From positions 1 to 43,770 of the IMG/VR virus record IMGVR_UViG_3300042452_000970: a stretch of DNA of 43,770 nt. One strand, written 5' to 3'. A program made the position numbers and the translations under genes. This DNA comes from a virus. The notes below the pieces were generated by a model. The model searched no databases. It was not told the origin of the DNA and saw only the letters and a list, made by a program, of their open reading frames with translations. Position 1 is the stretch's first letter; each line of letters starts with the position of its first letter. Below are positions 22,767 to 31,302 of the stretch, piece after piece.

Positions 22767-25058
22767 ATGTCTATTAAAGAATTGCAAAAATATACTGCTG
22801 TTTCTAAGTACGCTAGATGGATAGAGTCTGAAAAAAGAAGAGAAACTTGGGAAGAAAGCGTAGATAGAATAAAAGATATGATGATTGAAGTTAATCCTTC
22901 CTTGCATGAAGATATTGAAAAATATTATGGGATGATTAAAAATCAAAAAATATTAGGTTCACAAAGAGCATTACAATTTGGTGGAAAACCAATCCTTAAA
23001 CATAACGCAAGAATATTTAATTGTTCTGCTAGTTATTGCGATAGATTAAGGTTTTTTCAAGAGTGTTTTTACCTACTGCTTTGTGGCTCTGGAACTGGCT
23101 TTAGTGTACAAAAACACCATGTCGAATTATTACCAAAATTTTCATCCACTAGACTAGATCCAGAAACATGTTGTTATCAACATCTTGTTCACAGAGTTGA
23201 AGATTCAATTGAAGGTTGGGCAGATGCTCTTGGCGTTCTTCTTTCCTCATATTTTGAAACTCCAATAAAAGGGTTTGAAAAATACAAAGATATTGAAGTT
23301 GCATTTAGTTATGTAGATATAAGAGAAAAAGGTTCTCCTTTAGGTTGTGGCATAGGCAATGCTCCCGGCCATGAACCACTAGAAAAAGCTTTAGAAAACA
23401 CTAGGAATTTACTTAATAGGTGTCTTGCTAATAAACAAACAGAATTAAGAACAATAGATGCATTCGATATAGTTATGTACGCTGCTGATGCTGTTATCTC
23501 TGGCGGTGTTCGTAGATCTGCAACCATAGCTTTATTTTCTGCTGATGATGAATTGATGATTAATGCAAAAACTGGTGATTGGTATTTTACTAATCCTCAA
23601 AGAGCTAGGGCAAACATCTCTGCATTACTCCATAGAAAAGATACTTCTAAAGAAGTGTTTGAAAATCTTTTTAAAGCAACAAAAGAGTTTGGTGAGCCAG
23701 GATTTTTCTTTGCTGATTTTTACGATGTTTTATGCAATCCATGCTGTGAGATATCATGGATAACTAGGCACTTCTATAAGAAGAACAGTCCAGAACTAGC
23801 CGAGGCTTTGTCATTATATGAAGGACCAATAACAACAAAAGAGTCATGCAAAGATGACATGCCAGAAGATGAGGTCGGTCTTTCTGGTTGGGGATTCTGT
23901 AATTTATCAACCATTAATGGAAAAACAATAACTTCAGAAGAAGACTTCTACGAAAGATGTGCTGCTGCTGCTTTTATTGGTACATTACAAGCGTCTTTTA
24001 CTAATTTCCCATACTTGGGTCACATTACAGAACTTATCGCTCGTAAAGAGGCATTATTGGGCGTTTCAATTAATGGTATGCAACACCATCCAAAAATACT
24101 TTTAAATCCAGAAATTCAGCAGAAAGGTGCTGAGATAGTAAAGAATACAAATAAAAAGTACGCCTCTATTTTAAACATAAACCCTGCTGCTAGAACGACT
24201 TGTGTCAAACCAGAAGGTAATTCTGCTGCACTATTAGGTTCAACATCAGGCATTCATCCAGATCATAGCAGGAGGTATTTCCGTATTGTCCAAGCTAACC
24301 AGCTTGAATCTCCTTATCAACACTTTAAAACAATTAATCCTCAAGCATGTGAAGAGTCTGTATGGTCATCTAATAAAACAGATGATTGTATAAGGTTTTG
24401 TGTGCAAAGCCAAGATGGCACAGTACTTAAGGAAGAAATAAATGCTATATCTATGTTGGACAATGTTGTTTCAACATATAAAAATTGGGTCGTATCTGGT
24501 AAAAATCCAGATCTTTGCATTAGAAAAGAACTAAATCATAATGTATCTAATACAATACATGTACAAGATGATGAATGGGATAAGGTAAAAGACTACATTT
24601 ATGATCATCGTGCAGATCTTGCTGGAATATCACTTATAGCTGCTACTGGAGATAAAGATTATAATCAAGCTCCATTCACAGCAGTTTATTCAATTGAAGA
24701 ACAAATAAAAAATTGGGGTTTTGAAGCTACATCTAGTGCTTATGAAATTTATCCAAAATTTTCTGAGTATAACTTTAAATCTTTATGGGATGCGTGTTCT
24801 TGTGTTCTTGGTTATTTTAAACCAAAAGACGAAAAACAAGAAGAGTGGAAAAAATTAATTAAAACATATTCTGATCAGTGTTTTAGCTCCAACATAAAAT
24901 ATGCTACATATGCACTTAAAGACGCATACAATTTAGACTTATGGAATAAGATGATAGAGAGTTATTCAGAAGTAAATTATTTAAATGTATTAGAAGAAAA
25001 ATCTACAATAAATATACAAGGCGAACTGGCTTGTGCTGGCGGTGCGTGTTTATTATGA
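22767..25058 (+). CDS. nrdJ: Class II (adenosylcobalamin-dependent) ribonucleotide reductase
   Basis: 763 residues from ATG 22767 (GATGGAG five bases upstream; ATG 22749 has none). FNCSASY gives the first redox Cys (C86), NPCCE the radical-site Asn/Cys/Glu (N324, C326, E328), KPEGNSAALLGSTSG the phosphate-binding part, and CAGGAC at the end (C756, C761) the shuttle Cys pair. The length, about 740-770, fits the monomeric class II enzymes of the Lactobacillus leichmannii type. It makes dNTPs from NTPs with adenosylcobalamin and needs no oxygen. No R2 subunit, NrdG or thioredoxin is seen nearby; the window does encode a cobalamin adenosyltransferase. Confidence 0.93.
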   Translation: MSIKELQKYTAVSKYARWIESEKRRETWEESVDRIKDMMIEVNPSLHEDIEKYYGMIKNQKILGSQRALQFGGKPILKHNARIFNCSASYCDRLRFFQECFYLLLCGSGTGFSVQKHHVELLPKFSSTRLDPETCCYQHLVHRVEDSIEGWADALGVLLSSYFETPIKGFEKYKDIEVAFSYVDIREKGSPLGCGIGNAPGHEPLEKALENTRNLLNRCLANKQTELRTIDAFDIVMYAADAVISGGVRRSATIALFSADDELMINAKTGDWYFTNPQRARANISALLHRKDTSKEVFENLFKATKEFGEPGFFFADFYDVLCNPCCEISWITRHFYKKNSPELAEALSLYEGPITTKESCKDDMPEDEVGLSGWGFCNLSTINGKTITSEEDFYERCAAAAFIGTLQASFTNFPYLGHITELIARKEALLGVSINGMQHHPKILLNPEIQQKGAEIVKNTNKKYASILNINPAARTTCVKPEGNSAALLGSTSGIHPDHSRRYFRIVQANQLESPYQHFKTINPQACEESVWSSNKTDDCIRFCVQSQDGTVLKEEINAISMLDNVVSTYKNWVVSGKNPDLCIRKELNHNVSNTIHVQDDEWDKVKDYIYDHRADLAGISLIAATGDKDYNQAPFTAVYSIEEQIKNWGFEATSSAYEIYPKFSEYNFKSLWDACSCVLGYFKPKDEKQEEWKKLIKTYSDQCFSSNIKYATYALKDAYNLDLWNKMIESYSEVNYLNVLEEKSTINIQGELACAGGACLL

Positions 25059-25153
25059 TAAGAACTAGTTTAAAAAAATCAAAAAGATGTTCTTGTAGGA
25101 TTAAGAAGCTTAAAAAGGAAAAAAGGAAAAATGTCAAAAAGAGGAACCCTTAA
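25055..25153 (+). CDS. Possible basic microprotein coupled to the reductase
   Basis: 32 residues, extremely basic (KKSKRCSCRIKKLKKEKRKN), starting in an ATGA overlap with the reductase stop and overlapping the next start. The coupling is suggestive, but the length and low-complexity composition make chance possible. No function known. Confidence 0.3.
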   Translation: MIRTSLKKSKRCSCRIKKLKKEKRKNVKKRNP

Positions 25154-26000
25154 GGCATTTGGTGCTCCATTTAACATTGAGCATTCAAGTTGTTCAAACA
25201 TTAAACCAACATTATTTGATTGGACAAAAAACGATTCAAATATAGAAGTCTTTATGGACTATTCTATAATTCAAGAATCTTTTTCCATTCCAAAAAAACA
25301 ATCCGTACTTAGAGTTGGTTGGTTATGTGAATCCACTACTATTTATGGCAATCTTTACGAATACATAAAATATAATTATAAGCATATATTCTCTTCTTTA
25401 GATTTTATTTTTACATCTGATAAATATCTTTTGTCATTAGATTCAAGATTTAAATTTGCTTACTCTTGCAGCAACATACCTTGGACACCAAGAGATCTTT
25501 GGGGTATTTACCCAAAAACAAAAATGTGCTCAATGATTTGCTCTAACAAAAAATTATGCAAAGAACATCTGTATAGACATTCTGTTGCTCAAATATATAA
25601 AGATAAAGTTGATATTTATGGTGGTGCTTTTGATTCTCCGTTAACTGGAGAAATATATAATAACTTTTATAGAAAAGAAAGTGCTTTAAAAGACTACATG
25701 TTTTCTATAGTAATACAAAATAATTTTAATTCTTATTTTTTTGCTGAACTATTGACTGATTGTTTCGCCTACGGAACAATCCCAATATATTTAGGTACTC
25801 CAGAGATAGGAAACTTTTTTGATGAAAACGGAATAATACAATACAAAGGGGGATTTGATGTTGGTACTTTAAATAAAGAATTGTATAATAGCAAGATGGA
25901 TGCAATTAATAACAATCTAGAAAAAATAAAATCAATGCCCATGTCTGATGACTATCTATATGAACAATGCACTAATATATATAGAGGTAATTATGAATGA
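25131..26000 (+). CDS. GT10 (fucosyltransferase)-like glycosyltransferase
   Basis: 289 residues. FIFTSDKYLL and KMCSMICSNKKLCKEHLYRH occur in the middle, followed by DYMFSIVIQNNFNSYFFAELLTDCFAYGTIPIYLGTPEIGNFF, the family 10 signature (FxxxIEN...Y.TEK..D....G.IPVY.G.P). Family members transfer fucose from GDP-fucose to a glycan. Here the typical TEKL is FAELL, so the acceptor or donor may differ. GGAAAAAAGG before ATG supports the start. Confidence 0.75.
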   Translation: MSKRGTLKAFGAPFNIEHSSCSNIKPTLFDWTKNDSNIEVFMDYSIIQESFSIPKKQSVLRVGWLCESTTIYGNLYEYIKYNYKHIFSSLDFIFTSDKYLLSLDSRFKFAYSCSNIPWTPRDLWGIYPKTKMCSMICSNKKLCKEHLYRHSVAQIYKDKVDIYGGAFDSPLTGEIYNNFYRKESALKDYMFSIVIQNNFNSYFFAELLTDCFAYGTIPIYLGTPEIGNFFDENGIIQYKGGFDVGTLNKELYNSKMDAINNNLEKIKSMPMSDDYLYEQCTNIYRGNYE

Positions 26001-26232
26001 GTCATTTCAAAATGGTGATGTTGTTTGTTTAAAGTCTGGAAGTATGCCAATGACTGTCGTTAATACAAATAAAGAGACTGGTGAAATTTTAGTTGCTTAT
26101 TTTGATTTAGATGCCAATGTTATGCGTGACGGATTTCCACCAGAAGCACTTGAGTTTACTCATGATTCTTGGAAGATGAAATATTGCGTTGATTTACATG
26201 ATGACGAAGAAGAAGAAGAGGATGGATTTTAA
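25993..26232 (+). CDS. DUF2158-like small protein
   Basis: 79 residues from ATG 25993 (AGAGGTAA before it), overlapping the glycosyltransferase by 8 bases. NGDVVCLKSGSMPMTVV, the FDLD strand and FPPEALEF resemble the YodC/DUF2158 fold, a small beta-barrel of unknown role. The C-terminus is a Glu/Asp run (DDEEEEEDGF). Confidence 0.6.
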   Translation: MNESFQNGDVVCLKSGSMPMTVVNTNKETGEILVAYFDLDANVMRDGFPPEALEFTHDSWKMKYCVDLHDDEEEEEDGF

Positions 26233-26233
26233 T

Positions 26234-26599
26234 ATGCCAACCTATGAATACACATGTGAAAATTGCAATAATTCAATAGAAGAATTTCGTACTTTTGCAG
26301 AAGGTCATTTGGAAAAATGTCCAAATTGTAAAAAAAACAAATTGGTTCAAGTATTTTCTGGTGGCATAATTAGTTATGTCAAAGGCGGGGAAACATTAGG
26401 CCAAATAAGCGAACAAAACTTTAAAAGAGAAGGTGGAAAAATAAAAGAAAAGATTGCAAAAGAAAAAGAAGAAGCAGATAATAAGCTTCCTTGGTGGAGG
26501 TCTGGAAAAGTAAAAGGTCTTGAAAAACAAGACAAAATATTAAATGTTGATAAGATTAAGAATATTAGGAAATATATAGACAAAGGAGAAAAAAAATGA
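26234..26599 (+). CDS. FmdB-family zinc-ribbon protein
   Basis: 121 residues. MPTYEYTCENCNNSIEEF and KCPNCKKNKLVQVFSGG form the FmdB-type zinc ribbon (two CxxC); the rest is a Lys/Glu-rich helical tail. The family is named after a putative regulator of formamidase and appears widely in phages with unknown function. It follows the DUF2158-like gene by one base and overlaps the next by 4. Confidence 0.8.
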   Translation: MPTYEYTCENCNNSIEEFRTFAEGHLEKCPNCKKNKLVQVFSGGIISYVKGGETLGQISEQNFKREGGKIKEKIAKEKEEADNKLPWWRSGKVKGLEKQDKILNVDKIKNIRKYIDKGEKK

Positions 26600-26946
26600 G
26601 CAAGTTAAAACAAGAAGATGAAAAAGAAAAACCAAAAGAAGGTTTAGTAGATGGTGGGCATGTAATTATAAAATGTAGTAATTGTAATAAGCCATTAGTA
26701 GATGTTTTGATTGTAAAGCCAAACGAAAAGAAAAGTGATGGAACACCATTTATTTGGAAGTGTATAGCAGAATGCTGTTACTGTAATGACAAAAGTTTTA
26801 TTACAGAAGTAAAAGGAATATTTCGTGCTGCTGGATTTATTATTGAAGATAAAGAAAATCCAGAACACTATACTGAAGTTACAAACTTAGATGATATTGT
26901 AATTGATGAAGATAACATATTGTTTAAAACTTCTAGGAGAAAGTAA
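26596..26946 (+). CDS. Zinc-ribbon protein, hypothetical
   Basis: 116 residues with IKCSNCNKPL and CIAECCYCNDKSF, Cys pairs in zinc-ribbon spacing, and an acidic C-terminal region. AAAGGAG precedes ATG. No further motif; probably nucleic-acid or protein binding. TAATG junction with the next gene. Confidence 0.6.
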   Translation: MSKLKQEDEKEKPKEGLVDGGHVIIKCSNCNKPLVDVLIVKPNEKKSDGTPFIWKCIAECCYCNDKSFITEVKGIFRAAGFIIEDKENPEHYTEVTNLDDIVIDEDNILFKTSRRK

Positions 26947-27290
26947 TGGAAATCTATGATGATCCAGAAATAAAATCATATGGATATGATAAAGATGCAA
27001 ATGACATAGATCCAAATGAAGCTTTTTGTTTAGCTAAAAAATCATTGGACATAACCAACAACACTTATTCTTACTGGGTTAAGATGTGCCTTTCGTCTTT
27101 CAGTCCAAGCAAATTGTTTGATCCAGAAACAGATCTTGTTGAAGAACTAAGAAGATTTGATAACTATACTGGCAAAAACAAATATCACTATAGAAAAGTT
27201 AGTGAAGAATGTTTTAATCATTATATTTCATATCTTACTACAAAAAAAACATCTTTCATTAGAAACGCAGATAGGAGTGCTATAGCATGA
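26946..27290 (+). CDS. Hypothetical protein
   Basis: 114 residues, helical, aromatic-rich, with AGGAGAAAG before a TAATG start. No known motif. It is part of a chain of genes with 1-4 base overlaps running up to the recombinase, so a role linked to replication or recombination is possible but unproven. Confidence 0.55.
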   Translation: MEIYDDPEIKSYGYDKDANDIDPNEAFCLAKKSLDITNNTYSYWVKMCLSSFSPSKLFDPETDLVEELRRFDNYTGKNKYHYRKVSEECFNHYISYLTTKKTSFIRNADRSAIA

Positions 27291-27574
27291 AAAATAAAAA
27301 ATTTGTTATTGATGAAGTTAAAGAGTTTTATATAAAGTCAAACTCGCACTTGCAAACTATTGAATCTATAGCAGAAAAAGTTGGTGCTAAGATCGAAGAC
27401 ATTCAAGAATTATATAACTCTTCAAAAACCAAAGCATCCAATGCGTTTCAAGTTTATAGCGGAACAGTCTCTATGACTGAAAAGCAAGGTGTTGCAGACG
27501 ACATGAATGCTAAAAAAGATAATATTAACCATGAATTCTTAGATAGATATAAGAATACAAGGCACAAAATATGA
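27287..27574 (+). CDS. Hypothetical protein, possible HTH
   Basis: 95 residues. QTIESIAEKVGAKIEDIQELYNSSKTKAS looks like a helix-turn-helix (IAEKVGAKIEDIQELY); the C-terminal half is charged. It starts in an ATGA overlap and ends in another. May bind DNA, but the match is only pattern-level. Confidence 0.5.
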   Translation: MKNKKFVIDEVKEFYIKSNSHLQTIESIAEKVGAKIEDIQELYNSSKTKASNAFQVYSGTVSMTEKQGVADDMNAKKDNINHEFLDRYKNTRHKI

Positions 27575-27987
27575 TTTGTACTAAAGAAGACGATTTTATT
27601 TTTGAAAAGCCTAGATGGATAGCTGTACTTTCTGATGGTACAAAAGTCTATCAAGATGATGATAGGCCAAACTTAGAAATAAATTCTGCTTGGATTAGAT
27701 TAAAAAAACATATAATTAATACTGGATTAAAGATTACAAAGCTTTACTTTCAGTTTAGATCTAATTTTTTTGAACCTTTTCCAGAGAACGCACAAGGTTA
27801 TTATTTTTCAAATGGGGTAATTGGACAGTTATCATCTGACTATTCCATAAATCTTTTTGTTTCTGGCGAAATAATTGGCAATGTTGCACGAATAAAGAGT
27901 ATAAAGGTTCCTGAGTTAATAGTAATAAATGAAGAAGATAGGATCTTAGAAAATCTTTCTATAGATCCAGTAATAATGAATGATTAA
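27571..27987 (+). CDS. Hypothetical phage protein
   Basis: 138 residues. KPRWIAVLSDGTKVYQDDDRP followed by WIRLKKHI is a pattern that recurs in phages, with the rest beta-rich. No function known. ATGA overlap upstream. Confidence 0.55.
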   Translation: MICTKEDDFIFEKPRWIAVLSDGTKVYQDDDRPNLEINSAWIRLKKHIINTGLKITKLYFQFRSNFFEPFPENAQGYYFSNGVIGQLSSDYSINLFVSGEIIGNVARIKSIKVPELIVINEEDRILENLSIDPVIMND

Positions 27988-27989
27988 TT

Positions 27990-28421
27990 ATGGCAAAACA
28001 AAGAAGTGACGATAGCAAATACGAATCCAGACATGGTGGTGGTTGGATTACTCCAGCACAATTCTTAGCTGAAGTTATGTGTGAAAGAACAGCCAAAGAA
28101 AACCTAGAAGAATTACCTATTAAGTTTTGGAACAAACCAAGATGGAAAAAGGAATTTTTCAAACAATTAAATTTAGCCAATATAATCTTAAAAGATCATG
28201 ATGCAGCAGTTGTATCTAAAGCACTTAGATCTAAAGAAGGCAAAAAGATATTTTCATTAGGTGCTCCTTGGCTTAAGAAGTTAATTATCTTGGAAGAAAA
28301 AAGCTTTAAAGAAATTTCAAGCTTGACTGAATCAAAAGAAGCTGTAGAACTTCCAATTAGAAAAAACTTTCAGCAATCTAAATCTTTAATTAAAAGAATA
28401 AAGGAACTAGACAATGAGTGA
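27990..28421 (+). CDS. Hypothetical protein upstream of the recombinase
   Basis: 143 residues with GGGWITPAQFLAEVMCERTAKEN near the N-terminus and a helical remainder (RWKKEFFKQLNLANIIL). It overlaps the UvsX-like gene by 8 bases. The position suggests a recombination or replication accessory, but no motif proves it. Confidence 0.55.
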   Translation: MAKQRSDDSKYESRHGGGWITPAQFLAEVMCERTAKENLEELPIKFWNKPRWKKEFFKQLNLANIILKDHDAAVVSKALRSKEGKKIFSLGAPWLKKLIILEEKSFKEISSLTESKEAVELPIRKNFQQSKSLIKRIKELDNE

Positions 28422-30435
28422 CAATCTTGAAAAAATCCTAAAAGAAGTAGATAAACAGTATGGCAAAGGTGTTGCTATAAACGCTAACGACTTATTGGAT
28501 GAAGAAAAACATGTAATACCTTTATCTCCAGCATTAAACTTGGGTTTGCATGGTGGAATACCAGAAGGTTCTTGGATCACATGCTCTGGACACCCAAAAA
28601 GTGGGAAAGAACAACCTGTCTCTGCTATAGTTTATACAGCTAATGGGCCAAAAAGAATTGGCGATATCACATATGGAGAAATGGTTTGTTGCCCAAATGG
28701 AACAACATCTATGGTTTGTGGTATTTATCCACAAGGGGTAAAAGATGTTTATACAGTAACATTTTCAGATGGTTCAACAGCAGAGTGTGGCGAAAATCAT
28801 CTATGGAATATAAAAACTAGAGAACAAAAATCTTATAAAACTGTAATGTTAAAAGATTTTATGAACAAAATATATATAGGTAAAAGCACTAAAGCTAAGT
28901 ATTCAATACCAATAACAGCACCAGCAAAATTTAATCCGATTAAGATTCCAATAAACCCATTTGTATTTGGTGCTTTGCTTACTGTTGGATTTTTTAATAA
29001 AAAAATTACTGCATTGATTGAGGATGAAAAGCTTTGTGATCGCATTTGCGATCTAATGAATGGAGCGAAGATACTTTACACAAAACAAGAAAATCAATTA
29101 ACAATAAACATACATGATGAGTTAAGAGAGCTAGGTCTTCTTGGTAAAAAAACATCTCAAAAATTTATACCACCAAATTATTTATATAATTCAGTAGAAA
29201 ACAGAATGTCTTTACTGCAAGGGATACTCAGCTTTGCACATATAACAAAAACAGAAACTCCAATTGTTACAGTTTCATCAAAGCAATTTGCTGAAGACTT
29301 TAGGCTATTAGTTCAATCTTTAGGTGGAATATGTTTAATATCTAGACATCAAAACAATGAAGACAACTTTATTTATTATTGTTCTATTATAATTAAAAAT
29401 AAAAAGAAGTTGTTTGAATTTAAAAAAGAGAAGTTTAAAAAGAAAGATGTAAAAAACAATTTATCCAGAAAAATAATATCTGTAGTGAAAACAAGAAGAG
29501 AACAAAGTGTTTGTATCTCAGTTAGAGATAAAAGCGGTTTGTATTTAACTGACAATTTTGTTGTAACTCATAATACGCTTACCTCACTATCTTTTGCTGC
29601 CCAATGTCAAAAGCCAGAGAATGGTTCTAGACATGTGTATTATCTAAACATTGAGGGCCGATTAAAGCCTATGAATCTAAGGGGCATAGCTGGCTTAGAT
29701 TTGAATAAGATGACAATCTATAGATCTACTCAAGAAAAGATTCTTACCGCAAAAGACTACCTAAATTTGGCCTTTAAAGCCATCAATACTCATCCAGGCA
29801 GTTTAATCATTATAGATAGCGTTTCTGCTCTATGTGATGAGAAGGAAATGGATCAAGGTATTGGCTATGAGAATAGAGGGGCTGGTAATAAGCTTTTTGC
29901 TGGTTTTTGTAGACAAGCAGCTAATATAGTACCAGTACAAAACTGTATGGTTTGGGCGATTATGCATCTAACGCAATCTCAAGGTATGTATGGTGGTTAT
30001 ACAGAAAAGGGCTCTAGAACATTGCAATATCAGGCAGATGTTCAAATGAGAGTAAAGTCTGATAAGCCTTGGACTGTTGGTGGTGAAGGAAAAGACAAGC
30101 AAATTGGCCAGCAAGTGCATTGGCTAATTGAATCTTGTTCTTTAGGTTCACCAGGAATGGAAGTAGATAGTTATATAAGATATGGTATTGGAATAGATAA
30201 TACATACGAAGCAATTAATTTAGGTTGTCAGCTTGGTCTTATAAACAAAGCTGGTGCTTGGATGACATTAGATTTTATGGAAAGACATTTAAAGCTACTA
30301 AAAGCTGAAGCTTGGGATGATGCTACTATTAAGTTAGTTAAAACTCAAGGTGCAGAAAAAATGTATAAATTATTATTAGAAAATCCAAAGTGGATTGCTG
30401 CTTTAGAAAAAGAAATTAAGGCTATTATATCGTGA
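28414..30435 (+). CDS. UvsX/RecA-like recombinase interrupted by an intein
   Basis: 673 residues encoded; 351 after removal of the intein. N-extein to K65 ends GHPKSGK; C-extein from T388 begins TLTSLSFAAQCQ, so ligation rebuilds Walker A GHPKSGKT. Walker B is LIIIDSVSAL; IMHLTQSQGMYGGYTEKGSRTLQYQAD resembles the DNA-binding loop part of RecA. Family role: ATP-dependent pairing and strand exchange for phage recombination and recombination-driven replication. Unspliced protein cannot bind ATP normally because the loop is split. It overlaps the upstream gene by 8 bases and the following nuclease gene by a GTGA junction. Confidence 0.9.
   Translation: MSDNLEKILKEVDKQYGKGVAINANDLLDEEKHVIPLSPALNLGLHGGIPEGSWITCSGHPKSGKEQPVSAIVYTANGPKRIGDITYGEMVCCPNGTTSMVCGIYPQGVKDVYTVTFSDGSTAECGENHLWNIKTREQKSYKTVMLKDFMNKIYIGKSTKAKYSIPITAPAKFNPIKIPINPFVFGALLTVGFFNKKITALIEDEKLCDRICDLMNGAKILYTKQENQLTINIHDELRELGLLGKKTSQKFIPPNYLYNSVENRMSLLQGILSFAHITKTETPIVTVSSKQFAEDFRLLVQSLGGICLISRHQNNEDNFIYYCSIIIKNKKKLFEFKKEKFKKKDVKNNLSRKIISVVKTRREQSVCISVRDKSGLYLTDNFVVTHNTLTSLSFAAQCQKPENGSRHVYYLNIEGRLKPMNLRGIAGLDLNKMTIYRSTQEKILTAKDYLNLAFKAINTHPGSLIIIDSVSALCDEKEMDQGIGYENRGAGNKLFAGFCRQAANIVPVQNCMVWAIMHLTQSQGMYGGYTEKGSRTLQYQADVQMRVKSDKPWTVGGEGKDKQIGQQVHWLIESCSLGSPGMEVDSYIRYGIGIDNTYEAINLGCQLGLINKAGAWMTLDFMERHLKLLKAEAWDDATIKLVKTQGAEKMYKLLLENPKWIAALEKEIKAIIS
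28609..29574 (+). other. Class 3-type intein with decayed homing endonuclease domain
   Basis: 322 residues inserted after Walker A Lys (residues 66-387). The first residue is E, not Cys/Ser, so the class 1 nucleophile is missing. The class 3 triplet W-C-T is present: W131 in block B (ENHLW), C367 in block F (SVCISV), T385 in block G (VVTHN), with His-Asn at the end and Thr at +1. The middle has FGALLTVGF (185-193) and LLQGILSFA (267-275), which line up with LAGLIDADG motifs but lack the catalytic acidic residues. Splicing is predicted, homing is not. Confidence 0.85.
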
Positions 30436-30830
30436 AAGTAATAGGGCTTGATGGTAAAACTTACTCTTGGACTTCTGGTAATGTTCCAGATCATAATGAT
30501 TCTAAACCTAGATCTTCATTGCACTTATTGGCTAGATCCATACTTAAAGCCATGTATCCAATGGACAGAATCTTAGAAGAAGCAACTTTGCCTGGTTCTG
30601 GAGGTTTAGCAGCAGACTTTTGGTTGCCATTGAGGAAAACAATAGTTGAAGTTCATGGGGAACAACACTACAAATTCATACCCTTTTTTCATAATACAAT
30701 GTTGAACTTTTATCATTCCAAAAAAAATGATAAAAATAAAATAGAGTGGTGTGAAAAAAACAACATTTACCTTATAGAGTTACCATTCAATGAATCAGAA
30801 CAACAATGGCGAAAAAGAATTGAAGGTTAG
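30432..30830 (+). CDS. PD-(D/E)XK superfamily nuclease
   Basis: 132 residues, GTG start overlapping the recombinase stop (GTGA). AADFWLPLRKTIVEVHGEQHYKF supplies the D...ExHGxxHY pattern of small Vsr/DUF559-type nucleases, and IEWCEKNNIYLIELPF is the typical C-terminal strand-helix. It probably cuts DNA, perhaps recombination intermediates. Position right after the recombinase suits this. Confidence 0.75.
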   Translation: MKVIGLDGKTYSWTSGNVPDHNDSKPRSSLHLLARSILKAMYPMDRILEEATLPGSGGLAADFWLPLRKTIVEVHGEQHYKFIPFFHNTMLNFYHSKKNDKNKIEWCEKNNIYLIELPFNESEQQWRKRIEG

Positions 30831-31302
30831 CGAAGAAGAAAAATTTGATTCTCTTTTAGATAGCTATGAAAATTCAATAGGTTTATCCTCAATCCCTAAA
30901 GATTTAGAATTTACTTGTATGAAGTACCTATATCTTTCGCAAGAAGAGTTAAAAAAAATGTCTTCTGAAGATTGTGCAGAAGCATGTGTCCTATTAAATA
31001 GTTTCTCTTTTCATTTATCTAGAATGCTTAATAGAGAAAAAGCAAAATTAAGATGGTGCAATGAAAAAATATTAAAAGCTGTTTCATCTAAGCTTACAGA
31101 TTATAGATACTTCTCTCCAGATGAAAGAATGGCATTGTCAGTTAAAGATGATGATTATGCACAAAAAGTAAAAATGCTTGCAGTAAAGATACAAGCAAGA
31201 ATAGACAGGACAGAATATTTACCTATAAGAGTAGAAAAGGTTTCTGATACATTTTCTAATCTTTCTTACAACAAAAGGAAAAATAATGAGCGTAATATCT
31301 AA
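30790..31302 (+). CDS. Hypothetical protein
   Basis: 170 residues, overlapping the nuclease gene by 41 bases; TTG 30820 is an alternative later start. Entirely helical and charged (MLNREKAKLRWCNEKILKAVSSKL). No family motif. It is in the recombination block and overlaps the next gene by 17 bases. Confidence 0.55.
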   Translation: MNQNNNGEKELKVSEEEKFDSLLDSYENSIGLSSIPKDLEFTCMKYLYLSQEELKKMSSEDCAEACVLLNSFSFHLSRMLNREKAKLRWCNEKILKAVSSKLTDYRYFSPDERMALSVKDDDYAQKVKMLAVKIQARIDRTEYLPIRVEKVSDTFSNLSYNKRKNNERNI

